Positions 1 to 7,920 of a stretch of 64,000 nt of DNA are shown piece after piece. Source of the stretch: JBBPZA01 sp963728925 (GTDB taxonomy: Bacteria; Actinomycetota; Thermoleophilia; Solirubrobacterales; Solirubrobacteraceae). A program made the position numbers and the translations under genes. Each line of letters begins with the position of its first letter. The stretch's first letter is position 1. The notes under the pieces are model-generated. The model saw nothing but the letters and a program-made list of their open reading frames with translations. It was not told the origin of the DNA and ran no database searches. The stretch spans positions 186,001 through 250,000 of the forward strand of contig CAVSMB010000031.1 in assembly GCA_963728925.1 (NCBI GenBank), written 5' to 3'.

Positions 1-641
1 CGAAGGCCAGGGTGCTCATCGGGGAGACCGCGCCCTTCGCGTCCAAGAAGGGCATCGCCACCCCGCCGCTGCGCTTCCTACGTCAGCTGGCGTGCGTCGA
101 CAAGGGCTACCGGCCCGTCAGGCGCTGCAAGCCGCTCCAGGCCGACGGCTTCGCCCACCACCCCTACGACTTCGGACGCCCGCCGACCAAGCGCCACCCC
201 GGCGCCGACAACGTGACGATCGCCAACCTCGACGGCCTCACGACCGCGCTGGACCGGCTCGCGCGCGCAGGACGGCTCGCCGACCGCAAGGGCCGCGGCC
301 TCGACCTCTGGCTCACCGAGTACGGCTACTACGCGCGGCGCGAGACGGGCCGCGAGCGCGTGTTTCCCGAGCGCACGCGCGCGGCGTACCTGAAACAGGC
401 CTTCACGATCGCCCTGCGCAATCCGCGCGTCGTGTCCATGCTCCAGTACCTGCTCATCGAGTACCCGAAGGGCATGTTCCGCTTCAACACGGCGATCGTG
501 GGCGTCGACGGCACGCCGATGAAGCCCTTCACGTCGCTGGTCGCCTGGTCGCGCAAGGCGGCGCGGCGCGGCGACATCGCGACGCCGGGGCCGGCCTACC
601 CGGCGGCGACGGCGAGCGGCGAGCGGCGCCGCTCCCGGTAG
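1..641 (+). CDS. C-terminal part of a secreted glycoside hydrolase (TIM-barrel type), cut by the window edge
   Basis: The frame is open from base 3, so the start lies outside the window. The visible 212 residues resemble the end of a clan GH-A (GH5/GH39-like) barrel. The segment LWLTEYGYY has the Thr-Glu-Tyr-Gly context typical of the catalytic nucleophile at the end of strand 7, and a later stretch with YLLIEYPKGMF fits strand 8. The residues before it place a row of small loops (HHPYDFG, TIANLDG) as in cellulase-like folds. It probably cleaves a beta-linked polysaccharide outside the cell. Its last 46 bases overlap the 3' end of the convergent LysR gene. Family assignment rests on motif memory only; the exact GH family is not settled. 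Confidence 0.6.
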   Translation, partial: KARVLIGETAPFASKKGIATPPLRFLRQLACVDKGYRPVRRCKPLQADGFAHHPYDFGRPPTKRHPGADNVTIANLDGLTTALDRLARAGRLADRKGRGLDLWLTEYGYYARRETGRERVFPERTRAAYLKQAFTIALRNPRVVSMLQYLLIEYPKGMFRFNTAIVGVDGTPMKPFTSLVAWSRKAARRGDIATPGPAYPAATASGERRRSR

Positions 642-1546
642 TCCTCCGCGACCTCCTCGAGGACGTCGAGCATCGCCGCGGTGGCCGGCGAGCGGTAGGC
701 GCCCGTGAGCGTCGCCGCCATCACGTGGCGCACCGGCGGGCGCTCGAGCTCGCGCACGACGATGTCCTCGCGGCAGTTGGCGAGCGCCATCTCGGGGAGC
801 AGCGAGATCGCCACCCCGGCCGCCACGAGCCCCTGCACGACGTTGTAGTCGTCGCTCCCGAAGGTGATCCGCGGCTCGAAGCCGGCGCCCTTGCAGGCCG
901 ACAGGTGCATGGCTCCGCACATACCCTGCGAGTCGCCCTGGGCCCAGGCGTCCGTCGCAAGCTCCTCGAGCCGCACGCGCGCGCGACCGGCGAGCCGGTG
1001 CTCGGGTGGCAGCGCGACGTACATCGGGTCCTCGAGCAGCGGCCTGAGGTCGAGGCCGTCGTAGGAGGGCTCGTACGCGCCGCCGGGAAGCGGGTCGTAC
1101 TCGAAGACCACGGCGACGTCGAGCTCGCCCTCCTTCAGCCGGGGCAGCGCGTCCTCGGGCTCTGACTCGATCAGCGACAGCTCGACGGCCGGATGGCGGC
1201 GCGAGAACATCGCGATGGCCGGAGGAACCAGCGCCGCCCCCGCGGTCGGGAAGGAGGCGAGGCGCACGCGCCCGCCGCGCAGCCCGGCGATGGCCTCGAG
1301 CTCGGCCTCGGCGGCCGCGACGCGGGCGAGAATCGCCTCGGAGTGCTGGACCAGCGCGCGCCCGGCGTCGGTCAGGCGCACGCCACGCGGGCCGCGGTCG
1401 AGCAGCGTCGTCCCCGTCTCGCGCTCGAGCGCGGCGATCTGCTGCGAGATGCGGGGCTGGGAGTAGGAGAGGGCCTCGGCGGCGTCCTTGAACGAGCCGT
1501 GCTCGGCGACGGCTCGGAGGATGCGAAGGCGCTTGACATCGAGCAT
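596..1546 (-). CDS. LysR-family transcriptional regulator
   Basis: The protein has 316 residues, a normal length for the family. Residues 1-60 form the winged helix-turn-helix (LRILRAVAEHGSFKDAAEAL, then SQPRISQQIAALE), and residues 90-300 the periplasmic-binding-like effector domain. LysR proteins usually repress their own gene and activate a divergent neighbour when an effector binds. The divergent neighbour here is the short GNAT-like gene 110 bases away. A palindrome ATAAG-N5-CTTAT lies across the start codon and could be an operator. The effector cannot be read from the sequence. Confidence 0.9.
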   Translation of the reverse strand: MLDVKRLRILRAVAEHGSFKDAAEALSYSQPRISQQIAALERETGTTLLDRGPRGVRLTDAGRALVQHSEAILARVAAAEAELEAIAGLRGGRVRLASFPTAGAALVPPAIAMFSRRHPAVELSLIESEPEDALPRLKEGELDVAVVFEYDPLPGGAYEPSYDGLDLRPLLEDPMYVALPPEHRLAGRARVRLEELATDAWAQGDSQGMCGAMHLSACKGAGFEPRITFGSDDYNVVQGLVAAGVAISLLPEMALANCREDIVVRELERPPVRHVMAATLTGAYRSPATAAMLDVLEEVAEDYRERRRSPLAVAAG

Positions 1547-1559
1547 AAGGGAAGCTTAT
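1545..1559. promoter_or_regulatory. Possible LysR operator dyad
   Basis: ATAAG-N5-CTTAT is a perfect dyad that overlaps the start codon of the LysR gene. It sits in the most A/T-rich stretch of the neighbourhood (1550-1605). LysR proteins often bind such dyads next to their own start. Its role is inferred; no binding data are visible. Confidence 0.35.
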
Positions 1560-1657
1560 CGCATATGTACAGATTTCTCATTTGAACTTATGTCACGGTC
1601 CTGGCACCGTGTTCGTTGTAAGAGATGACCGGCCCACACGCCAGAGGAGCCACCGCC

Positions 1658-1996
1658 ATGACCACCCTCCACCCCTCTCACGACGACATCGTCATCCGCC
1701 GCGCCTACCCCGACGACAAGGCGGTTCTCGCTCGCCTCGCGAGCCTCGACAGCGCCCCGCCGATCGCGGGCCCCGCGCTCGTCGCCGAGCAGGGCGGGGA
1801 GCTTCGGGCAGCGCTCGACCTCGAGCGCGGCGAGATCGTCGCCGACCCCTTCCGGCCCACCGCGCACCTCGCCGAGCTGCTCCGCACGCAGGCGAGGCGC
1901 CACGAGCCGGCGCTGCGGCCCTCGCTGCGCAGCCCGCGCACCCTCCTGCGCGCGGTGCTCGGACCGACGATGCCGCTCGACCACCGGGCGGTCTAG
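1658..1996 (+). CDS. Small GNAT-like protein of unknown function
   Basis: The 112-residue product begins at an ATG with a good ribosome site (AGAGGAG, 8 bases upstream), so I prefer this start over the GTG/ATG upstream at 1625. The core (DIVIRRAYPDDKAVLARLAS, then GPALVAEQGGELRAALDL) resembles the first strands of GCN5-type acetyltransferases. The chain is too short for a full acetyl-CoA fold and lacks the pyrophosphate-loop motif. Similar short proteins are common in actinobacteria. It may be a degenerate acetyltransferase; no substrate can be named. It is divergent from the LysR gene and could be under its control. Confidence 0.6.
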   Translation: MTTLHPSHDDIVIRRAYPDDKAVLARLASLDSAPPIAGPALVAEQGGELRAALDLERGEIVADPFRPTAHLAELLRTQARRHEPALRPSLRSPRTLLRAVLGPTMPLDHRAV

Positions 1997-2029
1997 GTGT
2001 TCACGCTCCTCGACACCGAGACGAGCGCC

Positions 2030-2070
2030 GCGGAGGCGGCCGCGCGAATGGAGCGCGCGGCCGCCTCCGC
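2030..2070. terminator. Bidirectional hairpin terminator
   Basis: A perfect 17-base inverted repeat (2030-2046 and 2054-2070) encloses a 7-base loop. It lies between the end of the GNAT-like gene and the end of the oppositely oriented beta-helix remnant. There is no T-run, as is usual for terminators in high-GC actinobacteria. Confidence 0.7.
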
Positions 2071-2084
2071 CCTCCCCCACGCGC

Positions 2085-2312
2085 TCAGCGGCAGAGGCCG
2101 GTCGGCTGGCTGGTCCGGCAGAGGTTCCGCCGGAAGACGTTCCCCGAGCCCGTTTCGTCCCAGAACAGGTCGGGAGCGTTACGCAGCACCAGGTTGCCGC
2201 TGATCGTGTTGTCGGTGGGCGGCGTGCCCCCGTCGCCCGAGACGACCAGCTCGCGGTGAAGGTCCCGGGCCGACTCTGGTCCGACGGCGCCGCACCGGTG
2301 TGAGAATCTCTA
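2085..2312 (-). pseudogene. C-terminal remnant of a secreted parallel beta-helix protein
   Basis: Read on the minus strand, about 55 codons before the stop at 2085 give a clear end of a right-handed beta-helix protein: DNTISGNLVLRNAPDLFWD, then GNVFRRNLCRTSQPTGLCR. The Asn-rich coil rhythm and the CRTSQPTGLC tail are typical of that group. The same frame has a stop at about 2311 and no start codon, so only the tail survives. A second, nearly complete but frameshifted beta-helix gene is present at 12-13 kb. Confidence 0.7.
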
Positions 2313-2316
2313 GCCG

Positions 2317-3306
2317 ATGGCCGCGGTCGAGCCCTTCCGCTGGCAGGACGGCGAGCGTCTGATCCGCTTCGGGCGGGGCACGCTCGCCGAGGCGCCCTCG
2401 CTGCTGCCGTCGCGCTACGTTCTGCTGACGACCGAGCGCGCCTCGGCGCAGGCGCCCGAGGTGGCCGCCGGCGCCGCCGCCGTCCACCACCTCCCGGCTG
2501 GGCGGGTCGACGAGGTCGCGGGCGCGCTGCGCGGTGGCCTGGAGCCCGGCGACGTGGTCGCCCTGGGCGGGGGGCGGGTCGTCGACGTCGCCAAGGCCCT
2601 CGCCGCTGCCGACCCGCCGCGCACGGCGGCCGCGATCCCGACCACGCTGTCGGCCGCCGAGATGACCGCGCTGCATCGCCACGCCGCGGGCGTCCCCGCC
2701 GGCACGCCCTTCGCTCGCGCGACGCTCGTCCTCAACGACGCCGCTCTCTCGGCCTCCCAACCCGAGCCCCAGCTCGCCGCCAGCGCGGCAAACAGCCTCG
2801 GTCATGCCGTCGAGGCGCCGCTCACGCTCGGCGCCTCGCCCGTCCCCACGCTCGCCGCCCGCGAGGCCGGCCGGCTGCTGCACGCCGGTCTCTTGGGCAC
2901 CGAGCCCGACCGCGACGCCCTGGCCCTCGGCGCGCTGCTCGCCGGCTACGCGATCGGCTCGGCGCACTACGGGCTGCACCATGTGATGGCCCAGACCGCG
3001 GTGCGCGTCGCCGGCATCGGCCACGGGCAGGCCAACGCGGCCTTGCTGCCCTTCACAACGCGCGCGCTGGCCCGGCGCTTTCCGGCGCAGCTCGCGGCGC
3101 TCGACGAGGCGCTCGGCGAGGACGCCGCCAGCGTCGCCGCCGGCTTCGCTCGGCGTGCGGGCGCCGTGCGGCTGCGCGACCTCGGGGTCGAGGCCGATGG
3201 GCTCGGCGCGTGCGCGGACGCGGCGGCCGGTCGCCCCGAGCTCGCGCTGACCCCGCCGCGCGCCGACCGCGACGAGCTGCTCGCGCTCTACGAGGAGGCC
3301 TGGTGA
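2317..3306 (+). CDS. Iron-containing alcohol dehydrogenase, maleylacetate-reductase-like
   Basis: The protein is 329 residues long. GGGRVVDVAKALA forms the nucleotide-binding loop and IPTTLSAAEMT the conserved Thr-Thr segment. Histidines in SLGHAVEA, YGLHHVMAQ and GIGHGQANA match metal-ligand positions of group III (Fe2+-type) alcohol dehydrogenases. Length and motif spacing are closest to maleylacetate reductases, which reduce maleylacetate to 3-oxoadipate with NAD(P)H in aromatic ring degradation. No ring-cleavage gene is nearby, so the substrate is uncertain. It overlaps the convergent GGDEF/HD-GYP gene by 19 bases. Confidence 0.8.
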   Translation: MAAVEPFRWQDGERLIRFGRGTLAEAPSLLPSRYVLLTTERASAQAPEVAAGAAAVHHLPAGRVDEVAGALRGGLEPGDVVALGGGRVVDVAKALAAADPPRTAAAIPTTLSAAEMTALHRHAAGVPAGTPFARATLVLNDAALSASQPEPQLAASAANSLGHAVEAPLTLGASPVPTLAAREAGRLLHAGLLGTEPDRDALALGALLAGYAIGSAHYGLHHVMAQTAVRVAGIGHGQANAALLPFTTRALARRFPAQLAALDEALGEDAASVAAGFARRAGAVRLRDLGVEADGLGACADAAAGRPELALTPPRADRDELLALYEEAW

Positions 3307-6017
3307 CCGGGGCCCACCGGCGCCGCCGGCGCTGAGCTGGGCGCGGCCGGCTCCCGGTCCCCGCGTCGATCGCCGCGATCGCGACGCTCCGGGCCGCGCT
3401 CCTCGCCGGGCCCCGGCGGGTCGCCGACCTCCTCGAGCAGAGCGCGGACGACCGCGGGGTCGAACTCCTCCCCCGCCCCGCGCTGCAGCTCCTCGACCGC
3501 GTCGGAGCGGGGCATCGCGGTTCGGTAGGGCCGGTCGCTCGTCATCGCGTGGAAGGCGTCGCACACCAGCACGATCCGGCTGGCCAGGGGGATCGCCTCC
3601 CCCACGAGCCCGTCGGGGTACCCGCCACCGTCCCAGTGCTCATGCTCGTGACGCACCGCGCGCGCGACCCGCTCGAGCCCCGGAACGCCGCGCAGGATCC
3701 GCTCGCCGACGATCGGGTGCTCGCGCACCACCGACCACTCCTCGCCGCCGAGCGGGCCCGGCTTGCGGAGCACCTCGTCGGGCATGCCGATCTTGCCCGT
3801 GTCGTGCAGCAGGGCGACGGTCTCGACCTCGGTGACCTGCGTGGCGGGCAGGGCCAGCCGGCGCGCGACCCGCCGGGCCAGGGCGACGGTCTGGACGCCG
3901 TGGGCCCCGGTGTAGCCGTCGCGCGCCTCGAGCGCGCGGCTCAGCGCCACGAGGCTTGCGCGGTACTGGACGGCGGCGTCGCGCTCGCCGCGCTGCGCGA
4001 GCTCGCCGAGGCGCGTCGTCTCGCGGGCGGAGAGCCGCGCGCGCACGTGGCGCAGCGCGAGCGTGACGAGGAGGAAGGGGACCACGAAGGCCGGCACTGC
4101 GCCGTCCACCACGACCAGGGCGACGAGCAGCCAGGCGAGGAGCACGTTGCCGACGAACGGCGCCGCGGGTGAGGCCGCACGGGGATCGGAGGCGGGCGGA
4201 CGCGCCGGGCCGCGCGCACGCAGCCACGCCCCGGTGAGCACGGCGACCCCGACGAGCGGGATGACCACCACCCAGCCGGCCGTGGGCAGCCCGCCCGAGC
4301 GCTCGAGCTCGGCCTCGTAGGGCAGGGCGGCGATGGCGCCGCCCATGAAGCCGCCGGCCACGAGCCACAGGTCGGGTCGCGCACGCGCGCTCGTCCGGTA
4401 GACGACCAGCAGCGCGCAGGCGAGGCCGACGACGGTGACGGCGACCGACGCGAGGCGGTAGACCGTCTCGGCCTGGGTCAGCGTGTCGTCGTCGAGGATC
4501 CAGGGCACGGCGAGCGCGACGGCGACGGTCGTGAGCAGCACGAGCACGTCGGCAGCGTCGATCGCGATGCGCCCGTCGGCTGGTCGTGGCAGTCCGGCGG
4601 CGACGAGGATGCCGGCGCCGATCGCCGCGGCCCCGACGAGCCCGGCCACCGGCACGAGGCCGATCAGCGACCCGGCCACCATCACCCACCAGCCGACGCG
4701 CTCGCGACCCGAGGCGCGGCGCGCGGCGGCCACCAGGGCCACGAGCGCCGCGGCCCACACGACCACGAGCTCGCCTGTCCGCACCGCCTCGCCAGCGCCC
4801 GAGAGCGGCGCCAGGAACCACGCCGCCGCAAACCCAGCGGCGAGCGCGACGGCGCCCCGCGCCGCCTCGCCGAGCGGCCACGTCCCCGGCGCCACCCGGG
4901 CCGGGGGATCCGCCGCCCGGGCCGGAAGCTCCTCGGGCAGCGGCAGGTCGACCTCGGCCGCCGGCAGCGCCAGCGAGCGCAGCGGCCTCACGCGGTCAGC
5001 GGCGCGCTCGCGCTTGATGCGGCGCAGGTCGCCGTCGGCCGCGCGCATGAGCTCCGCCGTCGTTCCGCCGTCGCGCGGGAAGGCGGCCATCCCGACGCTC
5101 GCGCTCAGGCCGTCGGAAACCGGCGCCTCGGCCCCGATGCGCTCGATCGCCCCGACGACCCGGCCGGCCACGCGGCGGGCGTCGGCGAGATCGGCCTCCG
5201 GGAGCAGGACCACGAACTCGTCGCCCCCGTAGCGGGCGACGAAGTCCTCGGCGCGCACCGCCGCGGCGGCGCCCAGCGCGACGCGGCGCAGCAGGTCGTC
5301 GCCCGCCCCATGGCCGGCGGCGTCATTCACCGCCTTGAAGCCGTCGAGGTCGACGGCGAGCAGCGCGAGCGGGAAGCGTCGCCGTCGCGCGTGGGCCAGC
5401 TCGGCGGCGGCGCGCTCGTCGAACCCGCGCCGGTTGGACACGCCGGTCAGCGGGTCGTGGAGGGCGAGGGTGCGGGCGTGGGCGGCGACGCGGCGGATGT
5501 GCTCGCGCTGGCGGTGGACGAGCACGGCGATCGCGCTGGCCAGCGACGCGATGAACAGCCAGCGCAGCAGACGGTCGGCCGCCGGCTCGGCGGTGTCGTA
5601 GAGCACCGGCAGCCCGGAGAGCACGACGACGACGGCGAGCAGCGCGTAGGTCTGGCGGCGGGTCCCGAAGTACGCGCCGCTGACCGCGGGGTACAGGAAG
5701 AAGATCGCGAACACGCTGGTCGAGCCGCCGGTGTTGGCGACGGCCAGCGCCACGAGCGCGGCCCCGACGGCGTTGGGCAGCTGGATCCACGGCTGTGAGA
5801 GGCGCTCCCAGGGGACGACGACGCACATCAGCCCGAAGACCAGGGCGGCGAGGATGGCCAGGCCGCCGACGAGCGGCGAGGCGATGCGGTCCGGCTCGAC
5901 GATCCAGTACAGCGCTCCGCCGGCGGCGCCGCCCGCGCAGACCACCGCGCCGAGCCGCCCGGCGAGGCGCAGCTCGCCCTGGGGCGTGTCGAGGGTGGCT
6001 TCGGTGGGCGCTGCCAT
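3288..6017 (-). CDS. Membrane GGDEF and HD-GYP protein for cyclic di-GMP turnover
   Basis: The 909-residue protein has an N-terminal block of about six membrane helices (residues 20-165). A diguanylate cyclase domain follows, with an intact GGDEF at 264-268 and an RAED inhibitory site at 255-258, five residues upstream. A second membrane block spans about residues 380-660. The C-terminal HD-GYP phosphodiesterase domain shows HDTGK and HWDGGGYPDG. It should both make and degrade c-di-GMP at the membrane, with the second membrane block as possible sensor. Both catalytic motifs look intact, which is less common than one active and one dead domain. It runs divergent from the TldD/PmbA-like gene. 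Confidence 0.92.
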   Translation of the reverse strand: MAAPTEATLDTPQGELRLAGRLGAVVCAGGAAGGALYWIVEPDRIASPLVGGLAILAALVFGLMCVVVPWERLSQPWIQLPNAVGAALVALAVANTGGSTSVFAIFFLYPAVSGAYFGTRRQTYALLAVVVVLSGLPVLYDTAEPAADRLLRWLFIASLASAIAVLVHRQREHIRRVAAHARTLALHDPLTGVSNRRGFDERAAAELAHARRRRFPLALLAVDLDGFKAVNDAAGHGAGDDLLRRVALGAAAAVRAEDFVARYGGDEFVVLLPEADLADARRVAGRVVGAIERIGAEAPVSDGLSASVGMAAFPRDGGTTAELMRAADGDLRRIKRERAADRVRPLRSLALPAAEVDLPLPEELPARAADPPARVAPGTWPLGEAARGAVALAAGFAAAWFLAPLSGAGEAVRTGELVVVWAAALVALVAAARRASGRERVGWWVMVAGSLIGLVPVAGLVGAAAIGAGILVAAGLPRPADGRIAIDAADVLVLLTTVAVALAVPWILDDDTLTQAETVYRLASVAVTVVGLACALLVVYRTSARARPDLWLVAGGFMGGAIAALPYEAELERSGGLPTAGWVVVIPLVGVAVLTGAWLRARGPARPPASDPRAASPAAPFVGNVLLAWLLVALVVVDGAVPAFVVPFLLVTLALRHVRARLSARETTRLGELAQRGERDAAVQYRASLVALSRALEARDGYTGAHGVQTVALARRVARRLALPATQVTEVETVALLHDTGKIGMPDEVLRKPGPLGGEEWSVVREHPIVGERILRGVPGLERVARAVRHEHEHWDGGGYPDGLVGEAIPLASRIVLVCDAFHAMTSDRPYRTAMPRSDAVEELQRGAGEEFDPAVVRALLEEVGDPPGPGEERGPERRDRGDRRGDREPAAPSSAPAAPVGPGHQASS

Positions 6018-6057
6018 GGCGTGGGTCTTCGTGATTCTCGCGTACTAGGGTCCCGGC

Positions 6058-7344
6058 GTGCCCGAGGCCTCCCCGCTCGACGTCGCCCGCCAGGCGCTCG
6101 GCGACGCGTCAGGCGAGGCCGAGGTGCTCGTCGTCGTCACCCGCGCGCGCCACGTGCGCGCCGGGTCGGGCGGCCCGTCGCGGGAGCGGGGCCTGACGAT
6201 CGAGGCGATGGCCGCGCGCGGCGGCCACGCCGCCGGCAGCGGCCCGCTCCTGCTCGGAGAGGATCGCGCCGGGGAGGCCGTGCGCGTGGCGGAGGCCGCC
6301 CTCGCCCGTCTCGGGGACGGACCTGGCGGCTGGCCGGGGCTCGAGCCGCCGCAGTCCATGCGCCCGCACGAGGGGCACGACCTGCTGACGGCGGCGCTGT
6401 CCGAGCGCGAGCTCGAGCGCGTCGGCGAGGCGGCGGCTTCGGCCGCGCCCGAAGCCGGCGCCGTTCTCGTCCAGGCCGCCGAGCGGCGCGTGGGCCTGGC
6501 CTCGACCGCCGGCCATGCGCTCTCCGACGCGACCACCGAGGCCACGCTCGCGGTGACGGTCGGACCGGTGGTGGCGCGTCGGTGCGCGGTCGCCCTCTCG
6601 GCGCTCGACCCCGCTGGGGTCGCCCGCGAGGCCTCCGAGCGCGCGGCGCTGCTCTCGGCGCTTCCCGTCGTCGCGCCGCCGGAGGGCGAGAACCCAGCCG
6701 TGCTCGAGCCCGAGGCGCTCGCGGAGGCCGTCGCCCAGGCGGGCGCCCTGCTCTTCTCGGGGGCCGCCGAGGTGCTCGACGGCCGGCTGGGGACGCGCGT
6801 TGCCGCCCCCAGCATCAACCTCTCGGACTCACCACGCTACGGGGCCACGCTGCCGCGCGCCTTCGACGCCGAGGGGGTGCCCAAGGCACCCATCCCGCTC
6901 GTCCAGGACGGGGTCGCGCACCGCGTCGTGCACGACATCTCCACGGCCGCCCGCTCGGGCGCGCGCAGCACGGGTCACGCGACGGTTGCGGGGGCTCCGC
7001 AGCCACGGCCGCGCAATCTCGTTCTGGTCGGCGGAGGAGCGCTCGATCTCGACGAGCTCGTCGAGCCGATCGCCCTCGGCCTGGTCGTGCCCGTGCTCCG
7101 CACGGAGTCCGTCGAGCCGGCGCGCGCGACGGCGCGGATGCGGGCGCCGTGGGCGCTCGAGGTGCGCGAAGGGCGGGTGAACGGGCGGCTCGGATCCCTC
7201 GTCCTCGAGACCGGCCTGCTCGAGGTGCTCGCCGGCGCCGAGGCGCTGGGCGCACGGCCGCGCCTCGTGGTGCCCGACGGCGAGACGGCCGTCGTCTGCC
7301 CCGCGCTGCGCACCGCGCGGCTGCGGGCTCTCAGCCCAGCTTGA
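6058..7344 (+). CDS. TldD/PmbA-family metalloprotease-like protein
   Basis: The 428-residue product starts with GTG. Its C-terminal half has the TldD/PmbA layout: APSINLSDSPRYGAT, then VPLVQDGV-like and ARSGARSTGHAT segments, and a PRNLVLVGGG strand. TldD and PmbA (TldE) form a heterodimeric zinc protease that trims peptides. Here no TldD partner is adjacent and the HExxxH helix of TldD is not visible, so this is the PmbA/TldE-like subunit or a stand-alone relative. The 3' end overlaps secG by 14 bases. Confidence 0.75.
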   Translation: MPEASPLDVARQALGDASGEAEVLVVVTRARHVRAGSGGPSRERGLTIEAMAARGGHAAGSGPLLLGEDRAGEAVRVAEAALARLGDGPGGWPGLEPPQSMRPHEGHDLLTAALSERELERVGEAAASAAPEAGAVLVQAAERRVGLASTAGHALSDATTEATLAVTVGPVVARRCAVALSALDPAGVAREASERAALLSALPVVAPPEGENPAVLEPEALAEAVAQAGALLFSGAAEVLDGRLGTRVAAPSINLSDSPRYGATLPRAFDAEGVPKAPIPLVQDGVAHRVVHDISTAARSGARSTGHATVAGAPQPRPRNLVLVGGGALDLDELVEPIALGLVVPVLRTESVEPARATARMRAPWALEVREGRVNGRLGSLVLETGLLEVLAGAEALGARPRLVVPDGETAVVCPALRTARLRALSPA

Positions 7345-7558
7345 CGAGGATCACGGTGTTAACCGCGAAGGCGATCGCGAAGCCGACCGTCCAGCGGTTG
7401 AGGTTCTTCTCGACAAGCGACCCGCCGCCGAGCGGGCCGCTGCCGCTGCCCACGCCGAACGCCCCCGAGAGGCCCGCGTCCTTCCCCGAGTGCAGGAGGA
7501 TCAGGAAGATCAGCACCACGCTGATGATCACCTGCACGACGTCGAGAATCAGCTCCAT
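7331..7558 (-). CDS. secG: Preprotein translocase subunit SecG
   Basis: The 75-residue protein has two membrane helices (about 4-22 and 53-73) joined by a Gly/Ser-rich loop with LIFLILLHSGKDAGLSGAFG, the SecG signature. SecG binds SecYE and assists SecA-driven export. In many actinobacteria secG follows tpiA; in this window the gap-pgk-tpiA cluster is 28 kb away, so that linkage is broken. It is followed closely by the Ccm genes on the same strand, upstream in transcription. Confidence 0.92.
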   Translation of the reverse strand: MELILDVVQVIISVVLIFLILLHSGKDAGLSGAFGVGSGSGPLGGGSLVEKNLNRWTVGFAIAFAVNTVILVKLG

Positions 7559-7570
7559 TCCGAAAGCGTA

Positions 7571-7894
7571 CTAAGCGCCCGCGTCAGCGTCCCGGGCCCC
7601 GGCTGCCCGCTCCGTCGCTCGGTCCAGGCGCCGCAGGATCTCCACCGCCTCCGCGCGCAACGCTCGGTCCTGGGAGCGCCACTCGGTGTCCGAGAGCTTG
7701 CCGACCTCGCGGTCGAGCTCTGCGTCGCGGATCTCGCGGTACTTCGCCTCGCGCTCGGCCTCGAGCTCCTGGACGTCGGCGGCGGCCTCCTCGGCGCGCC
7801 GTCCGGGCCGCGGGCCGCCGACCTGCCGCAACGGCCCGACCAGCAGGTAGACCACCGCCGCGAGCACGACGAGGACGAGGAGGAACTGGAGCAT
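7571..7894 (-). CDS. CcmI-like membrane-anchored protein
   Basis: The start is the ATG at 7894; longer readings overlap ccmF. The 107-residue protein has one N-terminal membrane helix (MLQFLLVLVVLAAVVYLLVG). A charged helical segment follows, with the pattern RDAELDREVGKLSDTEW and LRAEAVEILRRLDR. This matches the N-terminal domain of CcmI/CycH, which presents apocytochrome to the haem lyase. The TPR part of full CcmI is missing. Its place directly after ccmF supports a role in cytochrome c maturation. Confidence 0.65.
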   Translation of the reverse strand: MLQFLLVLVVLAAVVYLLVGPLRQVGGPRPGRRAEEAAADVQELEAEREAKYREIRDAELDREVGKLSDTEWRSQDRALRAEAVEILRRLDRATERAAGARDADAGA

Positions 7895-7920
7895 GCCTGT
7901 CGCCGCGGCCGCCGCCGGCG

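Noticed and set aside
2179..3564. A 461-codon minus-strand frame opposite the alcohol dehydrogenase
   Set aside because: Antisense shadow with Arg/Gly-rich composition; the dehydrogenase motifs on the plus strand are unambiguous.
6021..7574. A 517-codon frame overlapping the TldD/PmbA-like gene
   Set aside because: Arg/Ala-rich shift-frame reading of a clear gene; only its last codons pass into the secG antisense strand.
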